Source: CALDTK01 sp045110575
GTDB taxonomy: Bacteria > Bacteroidota > Bacteroidia > Chitinophagales > Saprospiraceae
Direction of reading: 5' to 3'
Assembly: GCA_045110575.1 (NCBI GenBank)
Contig: JBGCGF010000023.1
Coordinates: forward strand, 1-64,000
Length of the DNA: 64,000 nucleotides
The notes under the pieces were generated by a model, which worked only from the letters and a program-made list of their open reading frames with translations, made no database searches and was not told the origin of the DNA. This document shows positions 55,084-63,436 of this stretch, piece after piece; within the stretch, counting starts at the first letter, position 1, and each line of letters begins with the position of its first letter. The position numbers were made by a program, and so were the translations under genes.

Positions 55084-57465
55084 ATGAAGGGTCTACTCAA
55101 ATTAACCGTTGCACTGCTATGCTTAACGAGTATCCAATCAGCACATGCGCAAGTCTTCTTTAGCGACAGTGATCAATCAGGCTATTACGATAGCGGACTA
55201 GCGATTTCTTCGGGCACAAGCTTACTCAAACAAGTAGGTCCTTCAGGTGACAAGCTCCCTCTTGCACCAACTGCATTCGTTGATCATGACGCGCTCGAAC
55301 TTTCATGGACCAGCAATACAGGAGGTGATTGGTCTGCAATTGTGCTTGCTCCAAATTTTGCTTCCCAAGATGTAAGTCCCTTCGATACACTTGGCTTCTG
55401 GGTGTACAGTTCTGAGGTTTTGGCGAAAGCTGAAATGCCCTTCGTGTTCTTAGAAGGAGCTCCTGGCACAACAAGAAGCGCCAAGTATCCAATGGGCGAT
55501 TTCACGCCCAGCGATTTAGCTGCAAACGAGTGGGCTTTGATTCGAATTCCACTTGATGTTCTACGAGATGACCCAGCAAATTCGGCCATCGATTTCACGC
55601 AGATCAAGGCAGTGATTTTTGGACAAGGAACGGATGACGGAAGTCCGCACCAACTTTATGTGGATCAAGTAGCCTGCTACCAAGCGCAGGTTTCGCCGAG
55701 CGGCGATGGCGTTTCAGATTTGGAAGTCACCAACTATCCGCTGCACCGAGAATTACTTTTTAAAGCTCCTGCTGCAATACCAGTTTATTATGGACTCTTG
55801 CGGGATGATATTCTTTTACAATTAATCACTCCAGGCGCCGACACCTTGCTTCTTGATTGGCCCGAGAATGGAGACGCAAGCACATATCAACTCACGAGCT
55901 ACACGCCTGGATTCGGACAAGGAACAAATGGACAACTCGTAAGCAGTCCTGAGCTACCACCGATTGGAGAAGAGATTTTACTCGATATGACTCAGGAATA
56001 CTCCTTGCGTTACTTCTGGGATTTCCGCCACCCGGTGAGTGGTTTATCACGGGAAAGGAATACAACTCTGGAGACGGTAACCACCGGAGGGTCTGGCTTT
56101 GGTTTAATGGCTTGGCTTGTGGGCATTGAGCGCGGTTGGCTATCACGCCAAGAAGTAACCGACCAGCTTCTTACGACGCTTACATTTCTAGAAGAAGCGG
56201 ATAGGTTCCACGGTGTCTGGCCACATTGGCTAAATGGCACTACGGGTAACACGATCCCTTTCAGCACACTTGACAACGGAGGAGATTTGGTCGAGACGGC
56301 TTTCATGGCGCAGGCGCTGCTCACGGCGAGACAATACTTCGACAATGGCAGTCCAGCAGAAGATTCAATACAGGCGCGAGCGACTCGTCTCTGGGAGGAA
56401 ATCGAATGGGACTGGCACCAAAAACCAGGGACTGACTTCTTGATGTGGCACTGGAGTCCAAACTTTGAATTCCAACTCAACCTTCCGATCCGAGGATTTA
56501 ATGAATCCCAGATCGTGTATATCCTCGCGGCTGCTTCGCCGACATACCCTGTCGATGCTAGCCTGTATGAATCTGGCTGGATCACCTCTACGTATAGAAG
56601 TCAAGAAGGAAGAAACGGAGTTTTTATTCCGACTGGTCCGCGATCTGGTGGCCCTATATTTTTCGCACATTATTCCTACCTCGGCTTTGATCCAAGATAC
56701 TGGCGGGACGATTACACTAACTACTTCCGACGCAATCAAATGCACGTCGATTATCAAGTTGCCTATTCGATTGAAAACCCAGAAGGTCACGTAGGCTATT
56801 CGGAGCAGGTTTGGGGGCTCACCGCAAGCGATGACCCGCTAGTTGGCTATTTGGCGCACGAGGCCGAAGAAGCCTTTGACAATGGGACAATCACTCCTAC
56901 TGCCGCACTTGCTAGTATGCCCTATCGGCCAGCGGCATGTCTTGATGCACTGGAGGCGTTTTACAGTGAATACGGCGAAGCATTGCTCGGCACCATGGGC
57001 TTTCGTGATGCATTTAATCCATCGCAAAATTGGATCGCCAATTCCTACTTAGCCATTGACCAAGGCCCTATTGTACTGATGATTGAGAACTATCGTACGG
57101 GCTTACTGTGGGACAAGTTCATGTCCAATCTTGAGATCGCACCAGCACTAACGGCTATCGGCTTCAGTCCTGATTCGACGACAGTTAGCACGAGTAGGCC
57201 GGTTTTGGCGAAAGCGCTCAAGGTTTACCCCAATCCTAGCTCTGGCAACTTCACGCTTACCTTCTTAGACCAACAATTGATTGACAAAGAATTCACGTTA
57301 GAACTCTATAATGCGATAGGTCAGTTGGCCTTTCGGCAAAACTACAGAAGTGCTCCTTCAGTTCAGCTGCAGTTACCTGAATTAGCTCCGGGTACTTACA
57401 CGCTAAGGACATCGTTCGACGAGGCTGAGCACCTCCAATTATTGACAATAATTCGAAGTAAATAA
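55084..57465 (+). CDS. Secreted glycoamylase/GH144-like glucan hydrolase with T9SS sorting domain
   Basis: This encodes 793 residues from the ATG at 55084, with signal peptide MKGLLKLTVALLCLTSIQSA (cleavage at HAQ). Residues about 24-205 resemble a carbohydrate-binding beta-sandwich (DTLGFWVYSSEVLAKAEMPF, HQLYVDQVACY). From about 294 to 672 is a glycoamylase-type (alpha/alpha)6 domain: YSLRYFWDFRHPVSGLSRER, TTGGSGFGLMAWLVGIERGW, HGVWPHWLNGTTG, GGDLVETAFMAQALL, NFEFQLNLPIRGFNESQIVY, HYSYLGFDPRYWRD and QGPIVLMIENYRTGLLW. This matches the GH144 endo-beta-1,2-glucanase/glycoamylase family. A type A sorting domain (LKVYPNPSSGNFTL) ends the protein. Two perfect 14-mers lie in it, one at the sorting-domain linker. 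Confidence 0.9.
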   Translation: MKGLLKLTVALLCLTSIQSAHAQVFFSDSDQSGYYDSGLAISSGTSLLKQVGPSGDKLPLAPTAFVDHDALELSWTSNTGGDWSAIVLAPNFASQDVSPFDTLGFWVYSSEVLAKAEMPFVFLEGAPGTTRSAKYPMGDFTPSDLAANEWALIRIPLDVLRDDPANSAIDFTQIKAVIFGQGTDDGSPHQLYVDQVACYQAQVSPSGDGVSDLEVTNYPLHRELLFKAPAAIPVYYGLLRDDILLQLITPGADTLLLDWPENGDASTYQLTSYTPGFGQGTNGQLVSSPELPPIGEEILLDMTQEYSLRYFWDFRHPVSGLSRERNTTLETVTTGGSGFGLMAWLVGIERGWLSRQEVTDQLLTTLTFLEEADRFHGVWPHWLNGTTGNTIPFSTLDNGGDLVETAFMAQALLTARQYFDNGSPAEDSIQARATRLWEEIEWDWHQKPGTDFLMWHWSPNFEFQLNLPIRGFNESQIVYILAAASPTYPVDASLYESGWITSTYRSQEGRNGVFIPTGPRSGGPIFFAHYSYLGFDPRYWRDDYTNYFRRNQMHVDYQVAYSIENPEGHVGYSEQVWGLTASDDPLVGYLAHEAEEAFDNGTITPTAALASMPYRPAACLDALEAFYSEYGEALLGTMGFRDAFNPSQNWIANSYLAIDQGPIVLMIENYRTGLLWDKFMSNLEIAPALTAIGFSPDSTTVSTSRPVLAKALKVYPNPSSGNFTLTFLDQQLIDKEFTLELYNAIGQLAFRQNYRSAPSVQLQLPELAPGTYTLRTSFDEAEHLQLLTIIRSK
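55417..55430 (+). repeat. GTTTTGGCGAAAGC 14-mer, perfect copy
   Basis: This copy is in the N-terminal domain of the glycoamylase-like gene, read as VLAKA. Confidence 0.9.
57202..57215 (+). repeat. GTTTTGGCGAAAGC 14-mer, perfect copy
   Basis: This copy is at the linker immediately before the T9SS sorting domain of the glycoamylase-like protein, read as VLAKA and directly followed by LKVYPNP. Confidence 0.9.
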
Positions 57466-57469
57466 AAAT

Positions 57470-57502
57470 GCAGCATTCATTCCAAATAGGAACGAACGCT
57501 GC
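57470..57502. terminator. Bidirectional hairpin between convergent genes
   Basis: GCAGCATTCATTCC pairs with GGAACGAACGCTGC with two mismatches. AT-rich sequence lies on both sides, so it may serve both the glycoamylase-like gene and the convergent T9SS gene. Confidence 0.6.
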
Positions 57503-57536
57503 AAATCAATTTAAACTTACCTTCAATTTTTATTTA

Positions 57537-59411
57537 TCAGTGTTTCACAACCTGTCGTCGCGCAATAGGTAAACCTGTTGATCCTTCTTTCAGGACAACT
57601 AGATAGACTCCTGCAGGACGCGCCGTAAGATCAATTTCGGCATCAGCGCCCAGCTCTTGAACAAGTACGCGCTCTCCTATTAAGTTGTAGACTTCTACAA
57701 TTCCATCTACGGACTCTTCAAGTTGGAGGTTGAATATTCCTGAACTAGGATTTGGCCAGACGAGAAGTTCAGCGATCGATAAAGATTGCCCGTTAGACAA
57801 GATCGTATCAAGTATTACCTGCTCGCATACCCGACCACACTCAGCATAGGCACAGGCAAAAATGGCTACAGAATCGCCAAGGTTAGAAAGGCCTTGATAG
57901 AAAATTTGTACGTCATCTCCCACTTCAAAAAAACCGTTGATGAACAAGGCTACAGAATCTGCTGACCCTTCAGCTCTTACTTCAAGTAGATCTCCAGTCA
58001 GGGTCAATCCCAATGAAGGTGCTGGTTGTACAATCACAATTATTTCATGTACGCAGCCCAAATAAGATACCGTAAGTATATAGTCACCAGGAGCATCAAA
58101 TTGATTGAGGTAATCATTTGGGGTTTGTCCTACCAAATTACCTTGACCATCTGTCCATGTGTACGTGAAGTCCTCATCCCAAGGTGAGTTCCCTACTCGA
58201 ACAGGATCCCCAACACAATACGGGTTGTTAAGTGCAGCACCTTGCGCACTTGGCGACCGAACGGTATACGCGACAATTGAATCACATCCTGATGAGGCAA
58301 TGGGAAAATAGTACTCGTAAATCCCTTCGCTTACAATTGTATCTCCTTCAAGAATTATAGGAAAGCTACACGTTGTTGTATCAATTTCTAAATATGCTGC
58401 AACGCCATTATTTGTTTCGATCAAGATGGCGATAACGTCACCGCATACACCACTTGGGGCTCGGGCCATTTGATAGTCACCTCCATTGTCAAAATAGTAA
58501 TTGCCTGATCCTACAGGATACTCAACGCCTAAACTGTCTGATCCGCAGGTTGAAAACACCAAGGTATCGACTGTGCGAGTGCATAGAATCATGGCCAATT
58601 CAGAACTAGGTGCTGATTCGCCACATCCATTTATTGCAGTAACAAAACTATAAACCGTGTCACAAGATCCTGGTGACCGCGTAATGTCAAACGGTGGAAG
58701 AACGAGGCCGATTATCGAATCTTGAACCGGTGTAGTGATCCAACTCCCGTTCGCGCCTAAGTAATGAGGATCACCCAAACCACTAGCAGTAGAAACACCC
58801 CACTGATAGGTAGATGCATTTGGAATTCGTTCGATAGAAACACCTACCGTGTCACCAAAACAATAGGGAGGCGTAGACCCAGACGGTGTATTCGGTTGAC
58901 GTGGTGCATCCGCAGTCACGCCTTGCAATGCCGTAAAATTGAAATCACAATTTGAGCCTTGAACGCCATCTACACGCAGGCAATATGTGGTTATCGGCAT
59001 CAACCCAGTAAGCTCTAATTGTTCAGACATTACGGGATCATCGACTGTTACACAATTACCGACAGTGTTTCCATTTAGATCGACGGCACCAACCTCGATT
59101 CCACTTCCACCAGCGGCGCACGAAATGAGAGAAAACTCAAAACTGACACTCGTTACGTTGGCTGTTTGAAAGCATATGAACTGGTCATTCTCCACGCTTG
59201 CGCAAAAACCAGTTGGCACACTAGATGGATCAGACCATGTTGTGGTTCCGAAGTAAGGCGTTTGGTTACAGAGTATCGGTACACTCGAATAGCCCATAAA
59301 TTCTGGAGTTCCAGCGATAGAGTCTGGAAACTGAGCAAATGATGATTGGAATGATAAAGAGACGAGTAAAACAACTAGTGTGAGAAGAGAAATTGGCCTG
59401 GGGAGTAGCAT
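57537..59411 (-). CDS. Secreted PKD/Ig-like protein with T9SS type A sorting domain
   Basis: This encodes 624 residues with signal peptide MLLPRPISLLTLVVLLVSLS (cleavage at SSFAQ). Residues about 25-165 form a beta-sandwich with VENDQFICFQTANVTSVSFE, resembling the repeated domains of Bacteroidota surface proteins. PKD/Ig-like modules follow (PPYCFGDTVGVSIERIPNA with YQWGV; NPYCVGDPVRVGN with FTYTWTDGQG; ILTVSYLGC). The last 75 residues are a type A sorting domain (LLVWPNPSSGIFNLQLEE to RRQVVKH). No catalytic motif is visible. It lies divergently to the GH16 gene, with 154 bases between their starts, and may be a binding or adhesive companion of the glucanases. Confidence 0.85.
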   Translation of the reverse strand: MLLPRPISLLTLVVLLVSLSFQSSFAQFPDSIAGTPEFMGYSSVPILCNQTPYFGTTTWSDPSSVPTGFCASVENDQFICFQTANVTSVSFEFSLISCAAGGSGIEVGAVDLNGNTVGNCVTVDDPVMSEQLELTGLMPITTYCLRVDGVQGSNCDFNFTALQGVTADAPRQPNTPSGSTPPYCFGDTVGVSIERIPNASTYQWGVSTASGLGDPHYLGANGSWITTPVQDSIIGLVLPPFDITRSPGSCDTVYSFVTAINGCGESAPSSELAMILCTRTVDTLVFSTCGSDSLGVEYPVGSGNYYFDNGGDYQMARAPSGVCGDVIAILIETNNGVAAYLEIDTTTCSFPIILEGDTIVSEGIYEYYFPIASSGCDSIVAYTVRSPSAQGAALNNPYCVGDPVRVGNSPWDEDFTYTWTDGQGNLVGQTPNDYLNQFDAPGDYILTVSYLGCVHEIIVIVQPAPSLGLTLTGDLLEVRAEGSADSVALFINGFFEVGDDVQIFYQGLSNLGDSVAIFACAYAECGRVCEQVILDTILSNGQSLSIAELLVWPNPSSGIFNLQLEESVDGIVEVYNLIGERVLVQELGADAEIDLTARPAGVYLVVLKEGSTGLPIARRQVVKH

Positions 59412-59565
59412 CGGTAACTTTTATTTTTCGGAGGTGATATTCAATAGATGCCCAAAAGAGCCAAAACGCTGCGAGGAATACTGAATTAACCACCTTTGTC
59501 GACCTGTAAAATCGAAACTTCGAGACGCTTTCACTCGTCTCACATAGTGTACCCTAAGCCATACC

Positions 59566-61395
59566 ATGCTACTTCGCTTACTCCTATTATCTGCATTTGC
59601 TCTCGTTGTTACTCCTTCCGCTTTCTCGCAGTGTCCTAACCTTGTTTGGGCGGATGAATTTGACGGAAACACCCTCGACGCAAACAACTGGAGTTACCAG
59701 ATTGGCGACGGTTGTAGCATCAACCTTTGTGGATGGGGCAACAATGAGCTTCAGAGCTATCAGCAGGCTAACGCCGTTGTGGCTAACGGGGAGCTTCTTA
59801 TCACCGCTCGCAACGAGCGCAACGGAAACAGCAACTATACATCTGCCCGTATCCGTTCGATGGACAAGGTTGATTTCACCTACGGTCGCATAGAAGCCCG
59901 AATCAAGCTGCCGAGCGGCGGTGGACTCTGGCCAGCATTCTGGATGCTCTCAACAGATGAGCCGTATGGATTTTGGCCTCAATCAGGAGAGATTGATATC
60001 ATGGAATGGGTCGGCAACCAAAAAGCTAAGGTTCACGGTACACTCCATTATGGTCAGCCTTCACCCAACAACTCTCAAACAGGGGCGACGATAAGTTCGC
60101 TTGATGGAGACTACGGTAACGAATACCATGTCTATGCTGTCGAATGGGAATCAGATGTCATTCGCTGGTACATCGACGACTACCTATACAGCACCAAGAC
60201 ACGAGCAGACCTTTCACCGCAACGCTGGCCATTTGATCATGATTTCCACCTTTTGCTCAACATGGCCGTTGGCGGAAACTTTGGCGGGTCCGTAACTCCG
60301 GGAATATTCCCTGCAACGATGAACGTTGACTATGTGAGGCTATATGATGGCAACAGACCGTTCATCATCGGAGATCGCTTTCTCACAGACTCAGGTCGCA
60401 GAGGGCAATACAGCGTCGGTAATGTAGACGCAGGCACGTCGGTTACTTGGTCAGGACCAAGTGGTGTGTCGATCCTTAGCGGACAAGGCACAACAACGGC
60501 CGAAGTACAATGGATAAGCGAAGGAGGATTCCTGACGGCAACGATTGAAACCCCTTGTGGCGATCAAATCCTCAACATTGAGATCGCACCAGGCGTCTTT
60601 CCGTCTGAAAGCTTAGAGAACTTTGATGCAGTAGGACTAGCTACGCTGAGTTTCAGCTCGGGGGTTTTGACGGAAGTCCAAAACCCAGCGCCAAATGCTG
60701 TAAACTCAACGGCGATCGTCGGTCGCTACGCCCGTGACAACAGCAGTCCATATGATGTCCTCGTCTACGATGTTGCATCAGTACTAGGTGACGTAGACGC
60801 TTATGTCACTAGCGAAAAGCAGTTGTTCATTGATGTCTATACCAATGCTCCGGTAGGTACAGAAATACTGGTTCAACTCGAAACGAACGCTGCAAGAACC
60901 TCGGATTACCCAACGGGACGACATAGTCGTTACCAGAGTTTCACCACTGAGCGTGGACAGTGGCATCGGTTAGCCTTGAAGTTCTTGGACAGGCCAGACG
61001 CCAATGCTAGTTCAACAGGCATTGTTCAGATTCCTATTCTGTTCGCGCCGGGCAGCGGTTCTGGAGAAACGTTCTTTTTCGACAACTTCGACATTTATGA
61101 AGAATCGAATACAGTGAGCACAAGCGCTGTACTGGCTAATGGATATGATCTTTCTGTCGCTCAGAATCCAGTAGGAGATATGACCAACGTCTATATTTCG
61201 CTAGCGCAAACAGCATCGACAGAACTTGTCTTAACGAACAATGTTGGGCAAGTAATTCAGTCCCAAAACTTAGGCATCCGTACTCCTGGACAACATGAGA
61301 TAGCAGTAAATACAGCGAACCTTACTACAGGAATCTATGCGCTGACGCTACGTGCCGAAGGAGAAGCCGTTAAGTCTATCACTATCGCGAAATAG
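59566..61395 (+). CDS. Secreted GH16 beta-glucanase (laminarinase-like) with T9SS sorting domain
   Basis: This encodes 609 residues with signal peptide MLLRLLLLSAFALVVTPSAF (cleavage near SQ). The GH16 domain covers about 25-265: LVWADEFDGNTLDANNWSYQ, NELQSYQ, YGRIEARIKLPSGGGLWPAFWML, the catalytic GEIDIMEWVG with Glu142 (nucleophile), Asp144 and Glu147 (acid/base), VHGTLHYG, and LLLNMAVGGNFGG. The motif and lengths fit beta-1,3-glucanases of the laminarinase type. The middle (about 266-510) is beta-rich and likely carbohydrate-binding. The last 75-80 residues are a type A sorting domain (LSVAQNPVGDMTNVYI, GIYALTLRAEG). It probably degrades algal or fungal beta-glucan outside the cell, together with the glycoamylase-like enzyme nearby. 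Confidence 0.93.
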   Translation: MLLRLLLLSAFALVVTPSAFSQCPNLVWADEFDGNTLDANNWSYQIGDGCSINLCGWGNNELQSYQQANAVVANGELLITARNERNGNSNYTSARIRSMDKVDFTYGRIEARIKLPSGGGLWPAFWMLSTDEPYGFWPQSGEIDIMEWVGNQKAKVHGTLHYGQPSPNNSQTGATISSLDGDYGNEYHVYAVEWESDVIRWYIDDYLYSTKTRADLSPQRWPFDHDFHLLLNMAVGGNFGGSVTPGIFPATMNVDYVRLYDGNRPFIIGDRFLTDSGRRGQYSVGNVDAGTSVTWSGPSGVSILSGQGTTTAEVQWISEGGFLTATIETPCGDQILNIEIAPGVFPSESLENFDAVGLATLSFSSGVLTEVQNPAPNAVNSTAIVGRYARDNSSPYDVLVYDVASVLGDVDAYVTSEKQLFIDVYTNAPVGTEILVQLETNAARTSDYPTGRHSRYQSFTTERGQWHRLALKFLDRPDANASSTGIVQIPILFAPGSGSGETFFFDNFDIYEESNTVSTSAVLANGYDLSVAQNPVGDMTNVYISLAQTASTELVLTNNVGQVIQSQNLGIRTPGQHEIAVNTANLTTGIYALTLRAEGEAVKSITIAK

Positions 61396-61510
61396 TCTTG
61401 GGAGACCGAGTTAGTCCTTTAAACACCTTTACGCTTTTTAGACTAACCCTGTCCTGTTACTCGCTAAAGAATAGCAGGAGTGGGCATGAAATCTTACCTT
61501 GTCTGTTGCG

Positions 61511-63427
61511 ATGAGGTTTCGACTACTTCTAATTTCCAGTTTCCTTCTTGCTGCGCTTTGCGCAACTGGCCAGACGTTTGACTACTCGAAGCTTGTAGAC
61601 TCGATCGTGGCCGTTACCCCTCAGATGCCGTTTGAGGATTTGCGACCAATAACGCGCCGAATGAGGCGTGACAGTTCTGCGCTTGAATTGCTCAGGGTAA
61701 CCGCCCAGAAAGAAGGAAATTGCACAGCCGAAAGCTTCGCCAATGACCTATTAGGCAAGTTCAAGCGAAATGCATCCAGCTTTGATGCAGCGCTCGTTTA
61801 TCACGACGAGGCCGTTAGGGTAGCCATTGAGTGCCGTGATACTACGATGATCTCTACGGCACACAATGGCCGTGGAGTTGTATTCCGACGCCAAGACATG
61901 GTGGCAGAGGCCATGGATGCGCACATCACCGCTTTGGAGATTGGCGAACGCGTCTCTAATCCTTCGAAAGGGCTGAGGTATGCAACATCAGTTGCGCTCA
62001 ACTCTCTTGGCAACATCTACCTCGCCATGGAGCGCTGGGACGATGCCGAGCGTGAATTTTTGCGCTCCATGACCATGCAAGACAGCCTTGAAAACCCGCT
62101 TGGCGTAGCGATCAACAACCAGAACCTAGGCTATGTCGCGGTAGAGCGTAACCAACTAGACAAGGCTTTAAAGTATTTCGAACAATCACTCAGTATCAAC
62201 GAGGAAATCGATTCTGATTTCGGTCGCGTACTCGCTTACATCGCCATTGCTGATACATACGCGAAGTTGGATCGAGCCGATGAAGGTCTGAGTGTTATGA
62301 ACCGCGTCTTACCTATCGTTCATGAAATCGGTGATCCATACCATACTGCACAAGCAGCAATTGTGATGGGTAGTGTGCTACAGAAATTAGATCGACTTCC
62401 CGAGGCGCAAACGTATTTCAGACAAGGTATGGAGCTCGCCATTGAGCACGACTTTAAATCGCATCAAGTAGACCTCTTTGAACAATTAGGTCAGATCGAT
62501 AGTCTACAAGGAAATTTTGAAGCTGCCCTCACAAACTTCCATCGTGGACGTAAGCTTGAACGCGAGTTTTTTGGACAGAAGAATCAGCGTTATGTGGGTG
62601 GCCTTTCGGCAAAACTTGAAACCGCCCGCCAGCGCGCTGAAATACAACGACTTGCTCAGGAAAACGAACTTTTCAAGGAGCGTTCACGCCGCACACAAAT
62701 TTTACTCTTCTCTATTTTTGCCGGCGTCCTTTTCTTGATCGGACTGTTCATCGTGCTGAGTCGACAACGAAAAATAATCTACGATCGAGACCTTGCGCAC
62801 TTAGAGCAGCAGCGTCTTGCGAGCCAAATGAATCCGCATTTCCTTTTTAATGCATTGAATTCTATCAAAGCGTTCCTAATTGACAATGAACGAGATTCTG
62901 CCATAAGTTATCTCGACACCTTCGCACAACTTGTACGACGCATTCTACAATCCAGCATTGATGAAACCGTATCTCTAGCTGAAGAGCTCGAAAATTGCAA
63001 ACTCTATGTGCGAATTGAAAATGCTCGACTCAACAACGAAGTAGACTTCAACCTAAATGTCGACCCAAGCCTTGACCTAGAGGGCGTACAGGTGCCACCA
63101 CTACTGCTCCAGCCGTTTTTAGAGAATGCGTTTTGGCATGGCCTCCAATCCAAAGAAGGCCAAAAGCAGCTTGACCTTATCATTGAAAACGCTTCTGACG
63201 GATCTGCTCGAATCCGGATTCTAGACAATGGAATAGGCAGATTTGCTGCAGAGAAATCGAAAGAACATCGCGTACGCAAGCGCAAGAGCATTGGTGTAGA
63301 CATTACCAGAAAGCGCCTGGACTATTATGCCAAGCAAGCAGGCAAAAATGCTTCTTTTAAAACGTTCGACCTTATAGCTCCCGATGGCGAAGCACTGGGT
63401 ACAGAGGTTATCGTAGAGCTGGGTTAG
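61511..63427 (+). CDS. TPR sensor histidine kinase, LytS type, orphan
   Basis: This encodes 638 residues from the ATG at 61511, with signal peptide MRFRLLLISSFLLAALCATGQ. The periplasmic part (about 25-375) holds around six to seven tetratricopeptide repeats (LNSLGNIYLAMERWDDAERE, NNQNLGYVAVERNQLDKALK, AYIAIADTYAKLDRADEG). A coiled coil, a membrane segment (about 398-418, ILLFSIFAGVLFLIGLFIVL) and a LytS-type kinase follow, with His443 in ASQMNPHFLFNALNSIKAFL and HATPase motifs LLQPFLENAFWHGLQ and ILDNGIGR. No response regulator lies downstream in the window, so its partner is elsewhere. It follows the GH16 gene by 115 bases and may sense envelope or substrate state. Confidence 0.93.
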   Translation: MRFRLLLISSFLLAALCATGQTFDYSKLVDSIVAVTPQMPFEDLRPITRRMRRDSSALELLRVTAQKEGNCTAESFANDLLGKFKRNASSFDAALVYHDEAVRVAIECRDTTMISTAHNGRGVVFRRQDMVAEAMDAHITALEIGERVSNPSKGLRYATSVALNSLGNIYLAMERWDDAEREFLRSMTMQDSLENPLGVAINNQNLGYVAVERNQLDKALKYFEQSLSINEEIDSDFGRVLAYIAIADTYAKLDRADEGLSVMNRVLPIVHEIGDPYHTAQAAIVMGSVLQKLDRLPEAQTYFRQGMELAIEHDFKSHQVDLFEQLGQIDSLQGNFEAALTNFHRGRKLEREFFGQKNQRYVGGLSAKLETARQRAEIQRLAQENELFKERSRRTQILLFSIFAGVLFLIGLFIVLSRQRKIIYDRDLAHLEQQRLASQMNPHFLFNALNSIKAFLIDNERDSAISYLDTFAQLVRRILQSSIDETVSLAEELENCKLYVRIENARLNNEVDFNLNVDPSLDLEGVQVPPLLLQPFLENAFWHGLQSKEGQKQLDLIIENASDGSARIRILDNGIGRFAAEKSKEHRVRKRKSIGVDITRKRLDYYAKQAGKNASFKTFDLIAPDGEALGTEVIVELG

Positions 63428-63436
63428 CGCTGAGAC

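Noticed and set aside
13860..57215. Interpretation of the 14-mer as a Chi-like or KOPS-like polar motif
   Set aside because: Perfect copies are split seven to five between orientations in this window, which does not fit a strongly polar recombination or segregation signal, although a whole-genome test is needed.
13860..57215. Interpretation of VLAKA/AFAKT as a shared protein motif
   Set aside because: The same DNA is read in three frames and both directions in unrelated folds (kinase, OmpA, acyl-CoA oxidase, glycoamylase), so conservation is at the DNA level.
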